A stretch of 64,000 nucleotides of DNA. It comes from Campylorhamphus procurvoides. Taxonomy: Eukaryota > Chordata > Aves > Passeriformes > Dendrocolaptidae. A program made the position numbers and the translations under genes. Below the pieces are notes generated by a model. It did not search any database. It saw only the letters and a list, made by a program, of their open reading frames with translations, and was not told the origin of the DNA. The stretch covers positions 434,001 to 498,000 of the forward strand of contig WBMV01001912.1 of the NCBI GenBank assembly GCA_013396655.1, given 5' to 3'. This document shows positions 47,663 to 61,100 of this stretch, piece after piece (the stretch's first letter is position 1; the number at the start of each line of letters is the position of its first letter).

Positions 47663-50600
47663 CTGTGATAAGAAAATACATCAGAAAAAAACAGCATGCT
47701 GTTTCCTCTAGCTCTTTCTTTATTTTGATAGATTTCAGAATTAAAAAAAAATAAAAAGGTGCCAAATAATGACTATTTAATGAAATGCATTAGAAACATG
47801 AACATCAACAAGCAAGAAAGAAAAATTATGCAAAAAAAAAAGTTATAAAAACTAGGAAAGAAAAGGAAATTCATGTTTGCTTCTTTTTTGGGTTTTGGGG
47901 TGAGCATTTTTTGTTATTGTTTGGTCAGTTTTTTGCTTATTTATTGTATGTTTTAATTTAGAGTGTAGTTTCATACCTTTATCATCTAAGAGAATTGCTA
48001 TTCACTTATTTCTGCTCACGGTTCTATTTAATGAATAAAATATATTTCTAGATAGGAATAAACAAGATTTAACACTACATATAATTAGTCATTCTTAAGA
48101 ACTTCTCTTTCATAAATGAATTGTTTTTCTTTACAAGTCTTCTTCTATCTACTTCAAATTGAAAGACAAACAAAAAGAAACTAAGATCATGTATGTTCCT
48201 TTCCTCAAAGCCGATGTTACAAGAATCCTACTCTGCACATATGCTATCCTAAAACACGTGAGGTGCCAATATATTAGGAAAAAAGTATCACTGGATATGC
48301 ATGCCTTAAAAGCAGAAGTATGCATTGCTGCAATTTTTGAAAATAGTGACTTATTTCTATGCGTGTTCACAGTCATTATCTTCATGCAATTCCCTAAAAT
48401 ATTTTATTTAAAACTGTTTTGCTATTGCCTCTACCTGCCTGAGTGACTTCTGAGTTTTTTTTCTTTCTCAGTTTCTCAATTATGGATTAGCTCAAAGAAA
48501 CAGATTTCAATTCTTTGTTCAAATATGGTCCAAATATGATTGAAATATTTAAAAAATGCAGACAATCTTGTGAAAGTAGTATTTGCTTTTCCATAGTATT
48601 TTTTTCCTGTTTTCTAAAGGGATTCTATTTGTTTATGGAAGATAATATATAGCAGTTACAGAAGCTGTATTTCAGCTGCAACTGAAGAAAATATCTGTTC
48701 TAGTATTTCCCATATTCAAATTAGTACTTCCAGAGTTTAAACCATTTATTTGAGGTTCAGTGGAGCCTGTGTATTAAAACACTGCACCTTCCATTTCACT
48801 GACCTGCAACATGAAAAATCCTAATTTGTACTGGAGTTAAGAATAACTTCTTATGTCAGAAATCTAAGTGAATATCTCATAAAACCCTGCTTAGTGTAAG
48901 TTCACAGTTCTACTCACATTAAGTCAATTGATTTTCACCAACACTAATATATATAATTTTTTATACTGTTCACACTTGCATCTCACAACAGGCTTGAGAA
49001 ATCACTGAAACAAGTATATACATATAACCTTAGGCAGTGTCAAATTTTCTTCTGACTACAGGGTATTGTGTTTCCAAACCACATGTTGGATTACAAAATA
49101 TCATTTCCTTTGACTCATTATTTGCTTTCTACACACTTCTATAAGGTGTTGGCTGGCATTCCTGGGTTCAGTGTTTGTCTTCTCAGGAAGAGGAACACCT
49201 CCTGCGATGAATGCCTATTGCCTTATGTCAGGAGCGTAGATGACCTATAAGTTTTGGTATTCCTTACCTAAATAAATTTGGTGGGGTAAACCAGAAATGT
49301 TTCCAGACTTATATGTTGAAATTTTACAGTGTAAGCATTGACTTGCCTAATATTCTGTAGAAGAGTCTAGTGTTTCCACATTACTCTTTTTCTTAACTCC
49401 CTCAGGAAGATCTCTTGTAATACTATCAAGTTCAACTTCAATTTAATTTTAACATCAGCTCCTATAACATTTGCCACCAAATTTAGTACTTATTGATATT
49501 TAGCTTTTGGAAAAACAAAGAAAAGATTACTGACTTTTACCGAAGGTTTTTTTTCCTTAATTACATTTATTCAATTAGTTGTAATAGGGGGAAAAAAAAA
49601 CCCACCAATTCTCATTTAACTAATAAAAAAAGCTTTAGATCTTTCAGCTATAGAGTTTGTGCACTGTAGGGGTAAATGACTCTTTTCTAGAAGATAATGC
49701 TACTGAGGAGGCAGTTGCTTTTGCTAAGGAAGGAAGCTTTCCTTCCTGGAACAAGGCATCTTTCACACACACAGTTTTAGATGTTTTGCCACATACATTC
49801 TACAGAATTTTACTCCCTGTACAAGAGACATAGCACTCACAGACATACACAGGACGTTAGCAGCCAGTAGGGAAGCTGAGGGGGAGAAGTGATGATAAAG
49901 CCAGGGAACGAACAGGTTTGCCTTTTCTCCGGTCCAGTGCCATTCACAGCACTGATAGGTTTTAATTTAAGTTTTCAGCATCCTCACCTCGGAAATAAAA
50001 CTTTTTTTAAACCTTTCTGCTGCTTTGGCATTTTGGGAGGGATCACCTGTGTGTATTTTGCTTTACAGCACTCAGCTATATTACTGTAACAAAGCCTTGG
50101 ACCAGTAAATTAGGGGGTTTGTGTCACCATAACTTTGTGTCACATTTACTTAATAATATATTACCACAGAAGGATAACATATAAAATTAATTCTTTTCAG
50201 TCAGTTTCACCGCTTATTCTCTCCATCATAGAAATCACAAGATTGGGCTTAAGTCACCCCAGACACAGAGACAAGAGTGTGAGGTAAGGTAAATGAAAGT
50301 TGGAAGCGGGCAAAGAAGCAAAAAGTAGGATCAGGAAGGGGAAGGAAAAAAGCCCAACGAACAGGGTGAGGGAGGTAAAGAAATAAGTCTATGTTTATTT
50401 GTGGTCTTCCTTCTTAAATGAAGATCACTATTATATAAACTTTTAATTATTTTATTTTATAAAAAAATAGGTTGGATGGATCTATTGTAAGCTTCAAGTT
50501 CAGTTGGGGTTTTTTTGTTTCTTTGTTTTTTTCCTTGTGGGTAATTTTTTTTTTTTTTGACACAGCCTGCTGGTTTTAGTGAAAGTTTCCCTATGGCCAA

Positions 50601-52427
50601 TGTAAATCCAAGAGGAGCAAAGCAGGAGAAATACTTCAGGAAACAGCCACTCACCAAGTATGCAGGGTATTCACACAGCTGACAGAGCTGGTGTTGTCTC
50701 AAGTCAAAATTAGAACAGGACAGGTTCAGGTGTCAATTAATAATTCTGAGCTCTCAAAGTCCCAGTAATCCAACACTTTACCTTTCCTCCCTGAAAATAT
50801 GAATTTTTTTATCATCCCAACTGTTTGTGAAATATCTGGAAATTCACAAAACTTATTTAAAGTGGAAGAAATATTTTCCACCTTGAAATGTTTCTGTTCC
50901 TCAAGACTAGCACTCAATCAAATACACCTAAGAGATGCAGAATGGACTAAGAAAGTAAAGCCATAGGTAGCCACTGTTTGCTCTCATGCCCACTGATATC
51001 CACTAGTCTTTCCTAGTGAGTAATTTACCAATCACAACCAAATTTTTAAAAAAAAAACAAACCTGAAAATCAAACTGCTTTCACTGATAGCCATGGACTT
51101 TCAGCAGTCTAAGGGGTTTGAATGGTGTAAATGATTTTATCATTTAACTTAATTTTACAGAGTAACAGCAGATTGATAACATTTCAATTCAAACCTGGAA
51201 AATTCTATGCTATCAAATTTTTCCTTAATATTAAATGCTTCATCTTTCCTGCCATGCTTAATATGTGAGGTGTTACAAATATGAAACCTTTCCCAATCAT
51301 CACTGAAAATCCTGGCTCATCTGCTTTTTTTAGTCATAAATAATGAACCAGTTTGCATGATTAATACAGGAAGAAGACTTTGTGCAAGCTGCATAGTTTA
51401 ATTGAAGCATAAATCATGCAGCTGGTTATAACTTAGAAGTATTATAATAATAAATGATTATTTTTTCTCTACTTGCTTTGCATGCTTAATATTAAACTAA
51501 ATTAATGCTCATCTGGTAGCCACTACATACCAGTGATTGTAATCAGTTGCCAAGATGCTATTAATCTAGCTGACAGGTGGTTCAGAAAGTTGAAGTATCT
51601 ATGCTTTTTAGAAATAATTATTAGTGAAAAGCCTCAGAGAATCCTACATTCAGTGCATAATTTCAAGTCTGTGGTTAATTCTAAACATAAAGGTACTCCT
51701 ACTCTTTCAGGATTGACCCAGACACACAACTCCCTCTCTCAATATGATTAGAATTGTTATTTAATGATTTGGCAACAAACCCACTTGGCCGCGATACTCA
51801 GTTTTTGGAATCAGCTATATTTGACTCCTGTCTATATTCTTGATCCAACAACTGCCACAATATATGTTTCTAAATGGGCTATGTTTTCTTATAGTTTTAT
51901 GGAGCTTTTGTAGCAATGAAAAAAACCCCATACCTAATTGTCTACTCTGGGAACTGTTAAAGGAGGAAGATTCCTGGAATTAACCCACATCAGTGCCCAG
52001 TCACTTGGTAACTTTTCTTCTAAATGTAGAAATCTCATACAGAGGAAAAGTTTCTACATCTACAGAAGGGTGAGTTTCCTTCCTACCACAGATGAACTTC
52101 AAGAACCCTGCACATATCTCCCTTAGAAGAGTTTTAACTACATTTTTTTTCTTTTTTATTAATGACATTCACATATTTCACACAAAGAAAAACAAACCCC
52201 AAAACCCTATTTCTCCAAAGCACTTCAAGTTTTGAAATTTTTATGCATGCTTACTAGTGTGTGCTTACTGGTGCAGCCTTATTTGTCTGCAAGATTCCTG
52301 CATGCAATCTTTCAAGTTTAATTTTTGCCTGCAGCAAAGATATTGAATGGGGAAAATCAGAAAATTTTAGAAGAATTCCTCAAATTTTCCCCTTTCAAGA
52401 GGACAAGTAAATGAAATAACAACAGCG
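47663..52427. other. AT-rich non-coding stretch
   Basis: No secure gene or transposon. A weak phase-1 minus-strand exon possibility lies at 48,232-48,327. T-rich runs occur near 47,884-47,945 and 50,547-50,560. Confidence 0.4.
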
Positions 52428-53015
52428 GTAGGTTGAATTTAGCTGAACACAAAGTGCGCAGGAAGCCATTCTATCACTCACCTCCTCAGCAGGATGCAGG
52501 AGAGAGGGATGAGAGAAAATAAGATGAAAAAAAAACCCTTGTAGATCAAGATAAAGCCAGTTTACTAAACAAAATCAATGCTCACATGTGCAAGGAAAAA
52601 CAAAGACAAAACCCAAAAAATTTTATTCTCTATTTCCCACGAGCGAGCAATATCCAGCAACTTCCCAGGAAGCACAGCTTCAGCATGCATAGCAGTTGGT
52701 CTGGAAAGCAAACATTGTAAATAATGAATGCCCTCACTTCCTCCTCCTTTTTCTTAAGTTTTATGTCTTAGCTGACATCATGTGGTATGGTTGAGCCCCT
52801 CTGGTCAGTTTGGGTCAGCTGGCCTGCTTATGTCCCCACCCAAGATCTTATCCACTCCAGGCTGCTGGTGGAGGGACAACGCTGACACCGAGCAAGCACT
52901 GCTCAGCAGAAGCCATAATGTATCTCACCAACACCTTTCTAGCTACTAATACACAGCGCAGCACTATGAGGGCTGCTATGGGAAAGATAACTCCAAAGTC
53001 ATATACTCATCTTAG
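52428..53015 (-). mobile_element. avian solo LTR, minus strand
   Basis: Read on the minus strand it shows a known neoavian LTR order. GAGTTATC..CCCATAGCAGC comes first near 53,000, then TTAGTAGCTAGAAAGGTGTT, then TGCTGAGCAGTGCTTGC near 52,900. CCAGCTGACCC and CATAAAACTTAAG (promoter-like) follow near 52,810 and 52,760. AATAAAATT is near 52,620, and the tail AGTAAACTGGCTTTATC near 52,555. It resembles the LTR at 32,562-32,996 in several of these boxes but lies in the opposite orientation and is a different subfamily. Ends are approximate and no target-site duplication could be set. Confidence 0.82.
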
Positions 53016-53789
53016 TAACAATACAGACTTGAATTAAAAATATAAAGTTCTATTTAAATAGCACAGGAAGAAATTCCAAATTCTACAACTGCTAAAACAC
53101 AGAAACAAACTCTACATTAATTTCGAAGACCTGCTCTCCTTTCTTAAAATTCCAGTTAGGCTGGACTTTTTCAGGATCACTGAGGATCTTTCATGGTGTA
53201 AATGGTCCAGAAGGATCAGACATCTTATAACTCTCATTTGGAGCCGTCTTTCCTCATAACCTTAAAGCACATTATGTTTAAGTAAAACAGATTTCTGTGA
53301 CCTTTTCAAATCCTTTCTAAGCTCATCTCCAGGTTATTATTATATGGGAAATGCTATCGGATAAAAGAGCTACCTAACTTGAGCAGTTCAAACCTACTAA
53401 AAAACCCACATCAATAAAACCAGAAAAACAGGAAGAGTTGTTTTCCAAACCCTCTTACTTTTCTCAAGGTGTCTTTGGTGAACTGTAGGGACTAAATTCC
53501 ACTGATAAATTATTTTTTTTTTATTATTTTTTAAACTAAAGTTGGATACAATAGTTACAGGAAATTGTTAAAATGAGCACCATGTTGCCTACAATCTACT
53601 TTCGGTATTATTACGTCATTAAAACATGAGAGACTTGAAGGAATATTTGAAGAATGAATTGCAATACTAATAGAACGACTGTTGATTTTTTGTATGCACT
53701 TATAAAATAGAGCAAACAACCAAAGAGATGATTTCACAAATTATTATCATGACTAACTTATTAACTTCTAGAAATACTGAAAGACTAAC

Positions 53790-53827
53790 GGGGGGTGGTG
53801 GGGAAGGAGAGCGGGGCTGGGAGGGGA
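53790..53827 (+). other. G-rich tract, possible G-quadruplex
   Basis: Runs of G6, G4, G4, G3 and G4 occur within 38 bases, separated by 2-10 base loops. It stands out in AT-rich surroundings and could fold as a G-quadruplex on the plus strand. Confidence 0.55.
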
Positions 53828-54085
53828 GAATGGTGTTTCCAGAACATATTTCCAGAACATATTACTTTCTATAACTACTTTCCAACAGAGGGGCGAGAAA
53901 GTCTAGGATTATCAATTTCAACTTTCATCTCATTTTGTCCAAACATCTTCACATCATATAGCTATTGACCTAAAGAATATCTAAATTGCAATAGAATGAA
54001 CTCTGTATGTTCTATGTATGAAAATAAGAAATTATCAGTTTCAAGGCCAACTTTTCCATAACATTCAGTGGCATAAGATTAGTTA

Positions 54086-54112
54086 ATATATATATATATA
54101 CACATATATAAC
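54086..54112 (+). repeat. (AT)n microsatellite
   Basis: A run of TA units with a CAC interruption. Confidence 0.75.
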
Positions 54113-56290
54113 ACCACACTTTCTTCAAAAACTTAAAAAATCCTCACAAGTTATTAAAATTATCTCTGAGTAGAAGAAACTTATTTCCAATTTATGAACA
54201 GCGAATTGCCTACAGTGAATTTCAAAGGACGTGCCCATATTCTAAAAACCTAATTTATTGTGCTATGGATAAAAATTGTTGAACTTGCAAATGCATGTTG
54301 CATATGTAAACATTTATATCAGAGTTTGTGTGTATGAACTTTTTTGCATTTATTGTCCCTTGATATATCCTTCTTAATCAGCATCATTCATAAGGGATCT
54401 GGCAACATTTCCATAGTGTCCATCATCTTATCAGCCTGCATATGTACTATAGATAAGTAAGATTTCTCCGAATTAACTATTGACCAAATTTATCAGTTGT
54501 AACATATGTAGAGTATTCCCTCAGAAAGTCAATTTACTTGGTTTTACTATTTCCACAGCCATAGTATTTACTGTAAGTTGTTCCAATCTTTATTAGCTCA
54601 GGGTAATTTACACGGACCCCAGTGGCACTGCACGCTGAATTGTGGCATACCAAGTACATTAATAAGAACCAAGAAGGGTTCAGCACAGTTCAGACTATAT
54701 TTTCATCCTCACAGCAATATGAAACATGTAGTAATTATGTCAAAAGTCAAGTTTCATTGGTTGTCCAATCACTTAGCACTGTGACATTGTGCCAAATTCA
54801 TGTTAACAAAGTATTGTCAAAAAGATTAATTTTCTAGAGCAAATTAGGTGATATTCCCTGTAAGTGGCACTATTTAACCAAGTTCACTTGGATGGATATA
54901 TATTTACAGGCTCCTGTTTTAGAAACTAAGTGGTCTAATTTTTATTGATAGTCCCTAGAAGGCGATGACTTCTGACTGTTCCTTTAAGCAAGTTAAATTG
55001 AACTTGAATGATAACTTTTAGAATATCACTTTGAAACACTCTGGTTTGCATGCAACATTTTGTTGGGCTTACTCAAATTGACATGTTATCAGGTAGTGAG
55101 AAGAAATAAAAGTTTAGAAATAGACTTTACCCTTTTAAAAGTTTCCCTGTACACCTATAACTTTTTCTGAGACTACCAGCATTGGCAACAACCTCTTTTT
55201 CTTCTGGATGAAAAAGCCTGAATAATTTTCTGCCATGTAATGCTCTGCAAATACTGAATGATATTTCTTTACTTCCAAGCAGAAAAAAAAAGGAGCCAGA
55301 ATTGCTCAAAATATGTTTGCAAAATTTTAACAAAATGTGGTAGAATTTACTGACATGAAATATTTGGGGGAGGTGGGACTGTTATACTATTGAGAAAAAG
55401 GAAAAAATAACATAAGTCAATACAATATAAAAAGTTTTCACTTTCTTATAAAAAATAATTTCAGTTTCTCTGGAGCATCTTACATACAATAATGTTGATT
55501 AATGAAAGCTCTGAAGCTCTAATGACAGGATATATTTCCATAATAGTTTTATACCAGAGGATTAGATCTGCATTCACTGTTACAATACTTTTTTATAAAG
55601 TGTCTTATAAAACTCTGAGTGTATTAAAAAATAAGAATTATAATAATAATTCTACATTTGATTAGTACATTTTTCCATTAATTTAAAAAGTAAAAAATAT
55701 TGATCAATATTATATGAACAGAAATATAATTTCAAAAGCATGGTCTTTAGTTTAAGAGAGAAGGCTGTACCAAAAAACCCCACCACATCCACCCCCATTT
55801 TCTTCTGACAAATGGCAGAAACAGTATGTTGGAAATGAAGATAGTTCAGGGTATCCTGGAAGAGTTTGATAACATGGTTAACAGTACATGAAACCATCTT
55901 TTTCCTGTGAAGATATCAATGTTTACTTTTCAAGGAAATAGTCTGCTCCACTATAAATCCAAAAATTTGTGAAAGAGTAGCTGTAACATATAGTACCTTT
56001 GTTATGGAATTGTAACTTGTTCATTTCCCAAAATTTATCTAAGTATCTAAATAACTATTATTTTTATAATTTTATTTGTTTTGTGCTAAAAGCTACAGAA
56101 AAAGTGAGGCACTAAGAAAATAAAATTATATAATAATTGCAATAATATTGCAAAGGACAAAACATTCTCCCAGCATTTTGATTGCATAAATACATTATAT
56201 TAGCATATAAAATGTACTTGCATTTTTTGAGGAGGAAAGATAGAGAATGAACTACAGAGCAATTCTATACCAAACAAATCAAGGTTGTTG

Positions 56291-56704
56291 GCTGGAGAAA
56301 TACTTCTATGAAGACAGGCTGAGAGAGCTGTGACTGTTCATTTTGGAGAAGAGAAGGTCTCAGGGAGACCTTTATTCCTATATGTAAAAGTGGGTCTTAT
56401 GGTTAAGACACAGAAACCTTCTATCAGGGCATGTAATAACAGTACAAAAGGCAACAGTTTTAATCTGTTTATATTGGACACAAAGAAAAAAAATTTTTAT
56501 GGTAAAGGTGGTCATACGCTGCAGCAGGTCGTCCACAGAAAATCTGTGGATTCCCAGTCCTGGAAGTGTTCAAGGCCAAATTGGATGGTGCTTTCAGCAA
56601 CCTGGTCTAGTAGAAGGTGTTTCAGCCCATGGCAGGGGGTTGGAATTGTGTAGTCTTTACAGGTCCATTACCACTCAAATCATTCAACCATTCTATAATT
56701 TCTT
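56291..56704 (+). mobile_element. CR1 3' region fragment
   Basis: GAAGACAGGCTGAGAGAGCT and GAGAAGAGAAGGTCTCAGGG mark the CR1 pre-terminal region. AAATTGGATGGTGCTTTCAG, AACCTGGTCTAGTAGAAGGT and CATGGCAGGGGGTTGGAATT mark the 3' end, which finishes ATTCAACCATTCTATAATTT. It is plus-oriented. The open frames at 56,330-56,708 lie inside it and are not genes. Confidence 0.92.
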
Positions 56705-57082
56705 GTAGTAAAAATGTGGTTCATTTGATCTCCACATTTTTAGCTAAAGACTAAAAGAATATGAGAAATTAACTTTTTTAAACAGAGTAACTTGAAAAGA
56801 GAATCTTCTCATGAGTTTGCTGTAAAGAAAGCACCAAGGAAATTTGTAATATATATAACATTACACACGACTCCAGAAGTTGCAAGGTTTTTTCCCCTGT
56901 AGTCCTAAAACATGACTAATTAAAAAAAACAAACAACAATCATACTCTAAACACATTCTGTGGTAATTGGTATATGAATCACAATTCTGTTTTTCCTGTT
57001 AATATACACTCTAATTGATTGTCAAATATTGGAAATGTAAGAAGCAATAATCAAGCTAAAAGCTTTTATTTCTATTTATGTC
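56705..57082. other. non-coding stretch
   Basis: I see no gene or repeat in this short AT-rich spacer. Confidence 0.5.
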
Positions 57083-57400
57083 TGTGGTGGGTTGACTTTG
57101 GCACACCACCAGACCCAACCCTCCTGCTCTTTTAGTCTTCCACCTCAACAGAGGAAGGGAATAAATAAAACCAAAAAGCTTGTGGTTCACAATAAAGGCA
57201 GGAAGATCACTTACTGGTTACCATCACAGCCAAAAAAACCCAAACCAAAACAAAAAATTACATCCTGAGGAAAATTAATTTAATTTACTGACACCCACAA
57301 GTAAAGTAGGATGCTGAGAAATGAGATAAAATTAAACTATGTTTCCTTACCCTTCTCTCCTTCCTCCCCACCAAGCAGCAAAAGGGGATGGGGAAACCCC
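57083..57400 (-). mobile_element. decayed avian LTR-like repeat
   Basis: GTGGTGGGTTGACTTTGG, AAAAAGCTTGTGGTTCACAA, AAGATCACTTACTGGTTACC, GGAAAATTAATTTAATTTA and CCAAGCAGCAAAAGGGGATG occur in the order of an LTR-like repeat I know from neoavian genomes, where it is usually read in the opposite direction. The family name is uncertain. It abuts the minus-strand CR1 next to it. Confidence 0.5.
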
Positions 57401-58172
57401 TGGATGATTGAGTTTGGAAGGGACTTCTGGAAGACATCTGGTACAATCCCATGCTGCTCTGACAGGGCCACCCAAGTTGCCCAGGATCATGTCCAGGCAG
57501 CTTTGAATACATCCCATGATCAAGACTCCACAACTTCCTGGGAAACCTGTTCTGGAGCTCACTCATGCTCACAGTAAAAAGTATTTCCTGATGTTCAGAG
57601 GAAACCTCCTGTCTGAGATTTTGCCCATTGCGTCTGGTCACCACCAAAGGTCCTACACACCTTTGTATTTTCCCTTCAGGTATTTACATATACTGATGAG
57701 ATCCCATGGAGTCTTCTCTTCAAGCTGAACAGTCCCAGCTTTCTGAGTCTTTTTTCACAGGCAAGATGTTTCAGTCAAAAAGTTCCAGAAAAAAAGTGTC
57801 ATCTTTGTGACCCTTCATTCGGACTCTTTTCAACTTGTTCATGTCCTTCTTGTTCTACTGAGCCCTGAAATGAACACAGTACTCCAGGTGCAGACTCACC
57901 ACTGCTAAGGAGAGGGGAAGGATCACCTCCCTCAGCATAGGGACAACACTCGTCCTACTGCAGCCAAGTTATTTATCTTTGTTGCCACAAGGACATGCTG
58001 TTGACTCATTTTATTTTGGTGACCACTATGTCCCTTAGGTCCTTCTCTCTACCATGCTGCTGTCCAGCTGGATGTTCCCCAGCATATACCAGAGTATGAG
58101 TTTTTTCCTCCCCAGGTGGGAGACTGCTCTTCCTTTGCTGAACCTCAGGACCTGGGCACCCCATACAACCCA
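57401..58172 (-). mobile_element. CR1 LINE 3' half, minus strand
   Basis: The plus strand reads as the reverse complement of a CR1 3' part. It begins TTGAGTTTGGAAGGGACTTC, then CAAGTTGCCCAGGATCATGT, then AACCTGTTCTGGAGCTCACT. TACTCCAGGTGCAGACTCAC and CCACAAGGACATGCTG follow. The end is TTCCTCCCCAGGTGGGAGAC and TTTGCTGAACCTCAGGACCT near 58,150. About 770 bases, with only moderate decay. The 120-codon minus-strand frame at 57,285-57,647 is an artefact of this element and its neighbour. Confidence 0.9.
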
Positions 58173-61100
58173 ATGAGATATATACATTTTATTTTGCAAA
58201 TTTTTAGAAATTTACTTATTTGATAAAAAACACCAGGAACATGACTACAGTATTTCAGGTTGTAATTTTAGTGTAAGTATATAGGATGAATGCTTACTTC
58301 TGTGCAAATACCTTTTAAATTCTGAAATAATCATTCATTTTTTCTAACTGAATCTTTTTTCAAATATTTTATTTCATTCGTAACATTTTCTTTAAACATA
58401 AAGTAATTAAACATCTTTATTTACTTACCAAAACACACATGGAGTCCTATGTTTTAAGATGTGTGTCATAGATATTGCAAGTTTTCTGTAACAGGAATTG
58501 TACCTGTATCAGACATGTTAAGATGTTAAGATCTGCATTGGTCACAAATTTGACATAGTATGTAGCTTATGGGGAAACTTGTGAGAAAGAATGTAAACTA
58601 ATCATTTTATATTCTTTCTCCAGCTATGTAGTCTGCCTAACCTCCTCTACTATTGAAAAGCAATGAAAATAAAACATGAGTCTCCTGAACCTAGTCAAGT
58701 GCACATCATCTTTCCTGTCCTAGTGTAAGCTAGGAAAATGACTAGCTAAGTCACCCTGGGTAGAAAGTATGATTAACCCACTCTGCTCTCTTTTCCCTCA
58801 GCCTCAATTAATGGCAATTTATGTATCACTTATGTTCTCAAAACATACATTCTACAGTGGTGCAATACCTTATGTTAGAGAGCAACATGTAAATAAGTGG
58901 TTTGTAGAACTGGCCACCTTAATTTTACTGTGAGACATTTATTAGTTTTTCCCTTACAGGGCAATAGGAAGAAGTCGGAATCAGCTCAGCCTCATTGAGC
59001 TACTGATATGGTACCGAGTATATGTTATGTATTTAAGGGAATGTACAATAAATATATAATTTTTTATATTGTATGGAATTAGAAGTTATTATGTTTTGGG
59101 TAGAAAAATAAAGTGACATTTATTCAAGATGACTGTTAAAATTCTTTGCACTTGATAATAAATACCAATATTTAGCAATAACAGCTTATAGGTTTCAACT
59201 GGCATTATGTCTTTCAATTACAGAATGTCTTTGGATGACTAATGCTAAACAAAATTAAAATTATTTTGAAGTGAGATAGCAGCACCTGCAAAAGTAGTCT
59301 GAAGTATTTAATTGTACAGTTGTTTCTTTATTTTAGTATCATTTTACTCTTCCTTTCATATTGAGTATTTTACAATAAATTTGGTTCCTATACATTTGCA
59401 TTGTGAGTAACTCAACAGAATAAACCACAGATTGCACATTCATCACTAAAAGTCCATTAGTGAAAATTACAAAGCTAAAGGTTAACCTCTAGGTTTTTAG
59501 CAAGCCGTATGGATGATGGCATGTGTGCTTCATCATAGCATTTTATCCAGAATAATGACAGAAGAATCATTGGGGCAAGAAGCCATAACCTGCAGAGAGT
59601 TAATCATAGTCATTAATCACTTCACCACATTTTTTTTTTTAGTTTGTTCTTTCCAAGATGGAGGTACTGACAGAAATAGATTCCATTGTTTGTTTACTGC
59701 ATAAAATAAGTTCAAAACATCATCACACCTTGTGGGTGATCCCGGAAGAAGAGTTAAATAGTTGATTTTACTTAAAGACTGAATGTCTCATAAATAAGGG
59801 TGTTTCACAAGAGAAAAAGAGCATTTCAACTCAAGGTTACTGGTTCACAGCCAGATTACACCAGCTAGCACCCAAGTTTATCATTGTTCCATATTTCTAA
59901 AGTAAGACTGGTGATGAATAACTAGGTCATAACAAAAAGGTGTTCTAGTTGAAAAACACATACTTTAACTTCATGAGTAGTCTTACAATAAGTAACAAAG
60001 GACAAGAAAGAATAAAAATTGAAGTCTCAATATTCCCCTTGACAGGGCTGACTGTCTGTGCAGACACACTAAATTGTAACCACTTTTGCTGTCCCGTTTA
60101 TTGAACAACACAAGGAATAAAATGCATGCCATCTTTGGAAGGCAGAAAAAAACCCAAACCCAAACTTGCAAATTCTCATCCCTGCCAATCAGCTCAATTC
60201 CTCAAACTTAAAGTCAGTTACACAAATTCACTTTAAAAATTAATTATGCTTAATTCCAAAGAGTAAAAAGATCTTTGTATCAATAATTAAAAAAAACAAT
60301 GTAGTATTTTAATGATTATGTAGTTTAAAAAATCTGTTTTCCTTTAATCTTAACCTTTTAAAGTTTTGTTGTTTGTTCGTTTGCTTGTTTGTTTTATGCA
60401 AGATGCAGTGGAACCTGCAAAACAGGAGAAAGGAAGATTTTTTTTTGTGCATAAAGATGGTTGCCAATTATATTGCATGAATGGTGATGAGTGTAGACTT
60501 CAGATGTGCTGTGAATACCTTCAGAAATGGTTTTGAGAGGGATGAATGTGGGAATTACAGTGTGTGTTTATTGTTTGGTTTGGGTGGTGTTTTCCCCATC
60601 CAATGCACAGAGCTAAATAATCAAGTAACTATCTGCATACAATTTATAGGCTAGAAAAATACATTTGGATAATGTATTTGCCTAGAAGCATGTTCTCAGT
60701 CTACCAGTGTGCCTGTGATTGAGACAAACAAATGAGTTTCAGGTCAGGCCTAGGAATCAGCAACACTGCTGTTTTTGAGTGAATAATTAGTTCCTGAAAT
60801 CCCAGTTAGCTCACTTTTGTTCCTCTCAAAAATATCACAAATATTTCAGTCCCAAATTTCACATCTTCATAGAGACTTCCATCTTTATGTTCCTGAAGTT
60901 ACAGCCTTCTTAGTAGATCAACTTAGTCTGAGTATTGTTTTCTCACTAAGCAGTATCCTTAAGAGAATAAGTGAAGGAAAATTCAAAATAATTTTCCAGG
61001 ATGACTTTAAGCACTAGTGTTTCTGTTGACAACTAGCTGGGAAGAAAAAACTCCAGGATTTAGGTGTTCAAAACAAGACCTAAAGTTTTTGCTTTTTATA

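Larger units (their letters stand above)
53016..56290. other. AT-rich non-coding stretch
   Basis: No accepted gene. It holds a G-rich tract at 53,790-53,827, a tandem TTTCCAGAACATA pair at 53,836-53,862 and an (AT)n tract at 54,086-54,112. A weak phase-0 minus-strand exon possibility lies at 53,559-53,698. Confidence 0.4.

Noticed and set aside
57285..57647. Longest minus-strand frame (120 codons)
   Set aside because: It lies across the LTR remnant and the CR1 3' region; not a gene.
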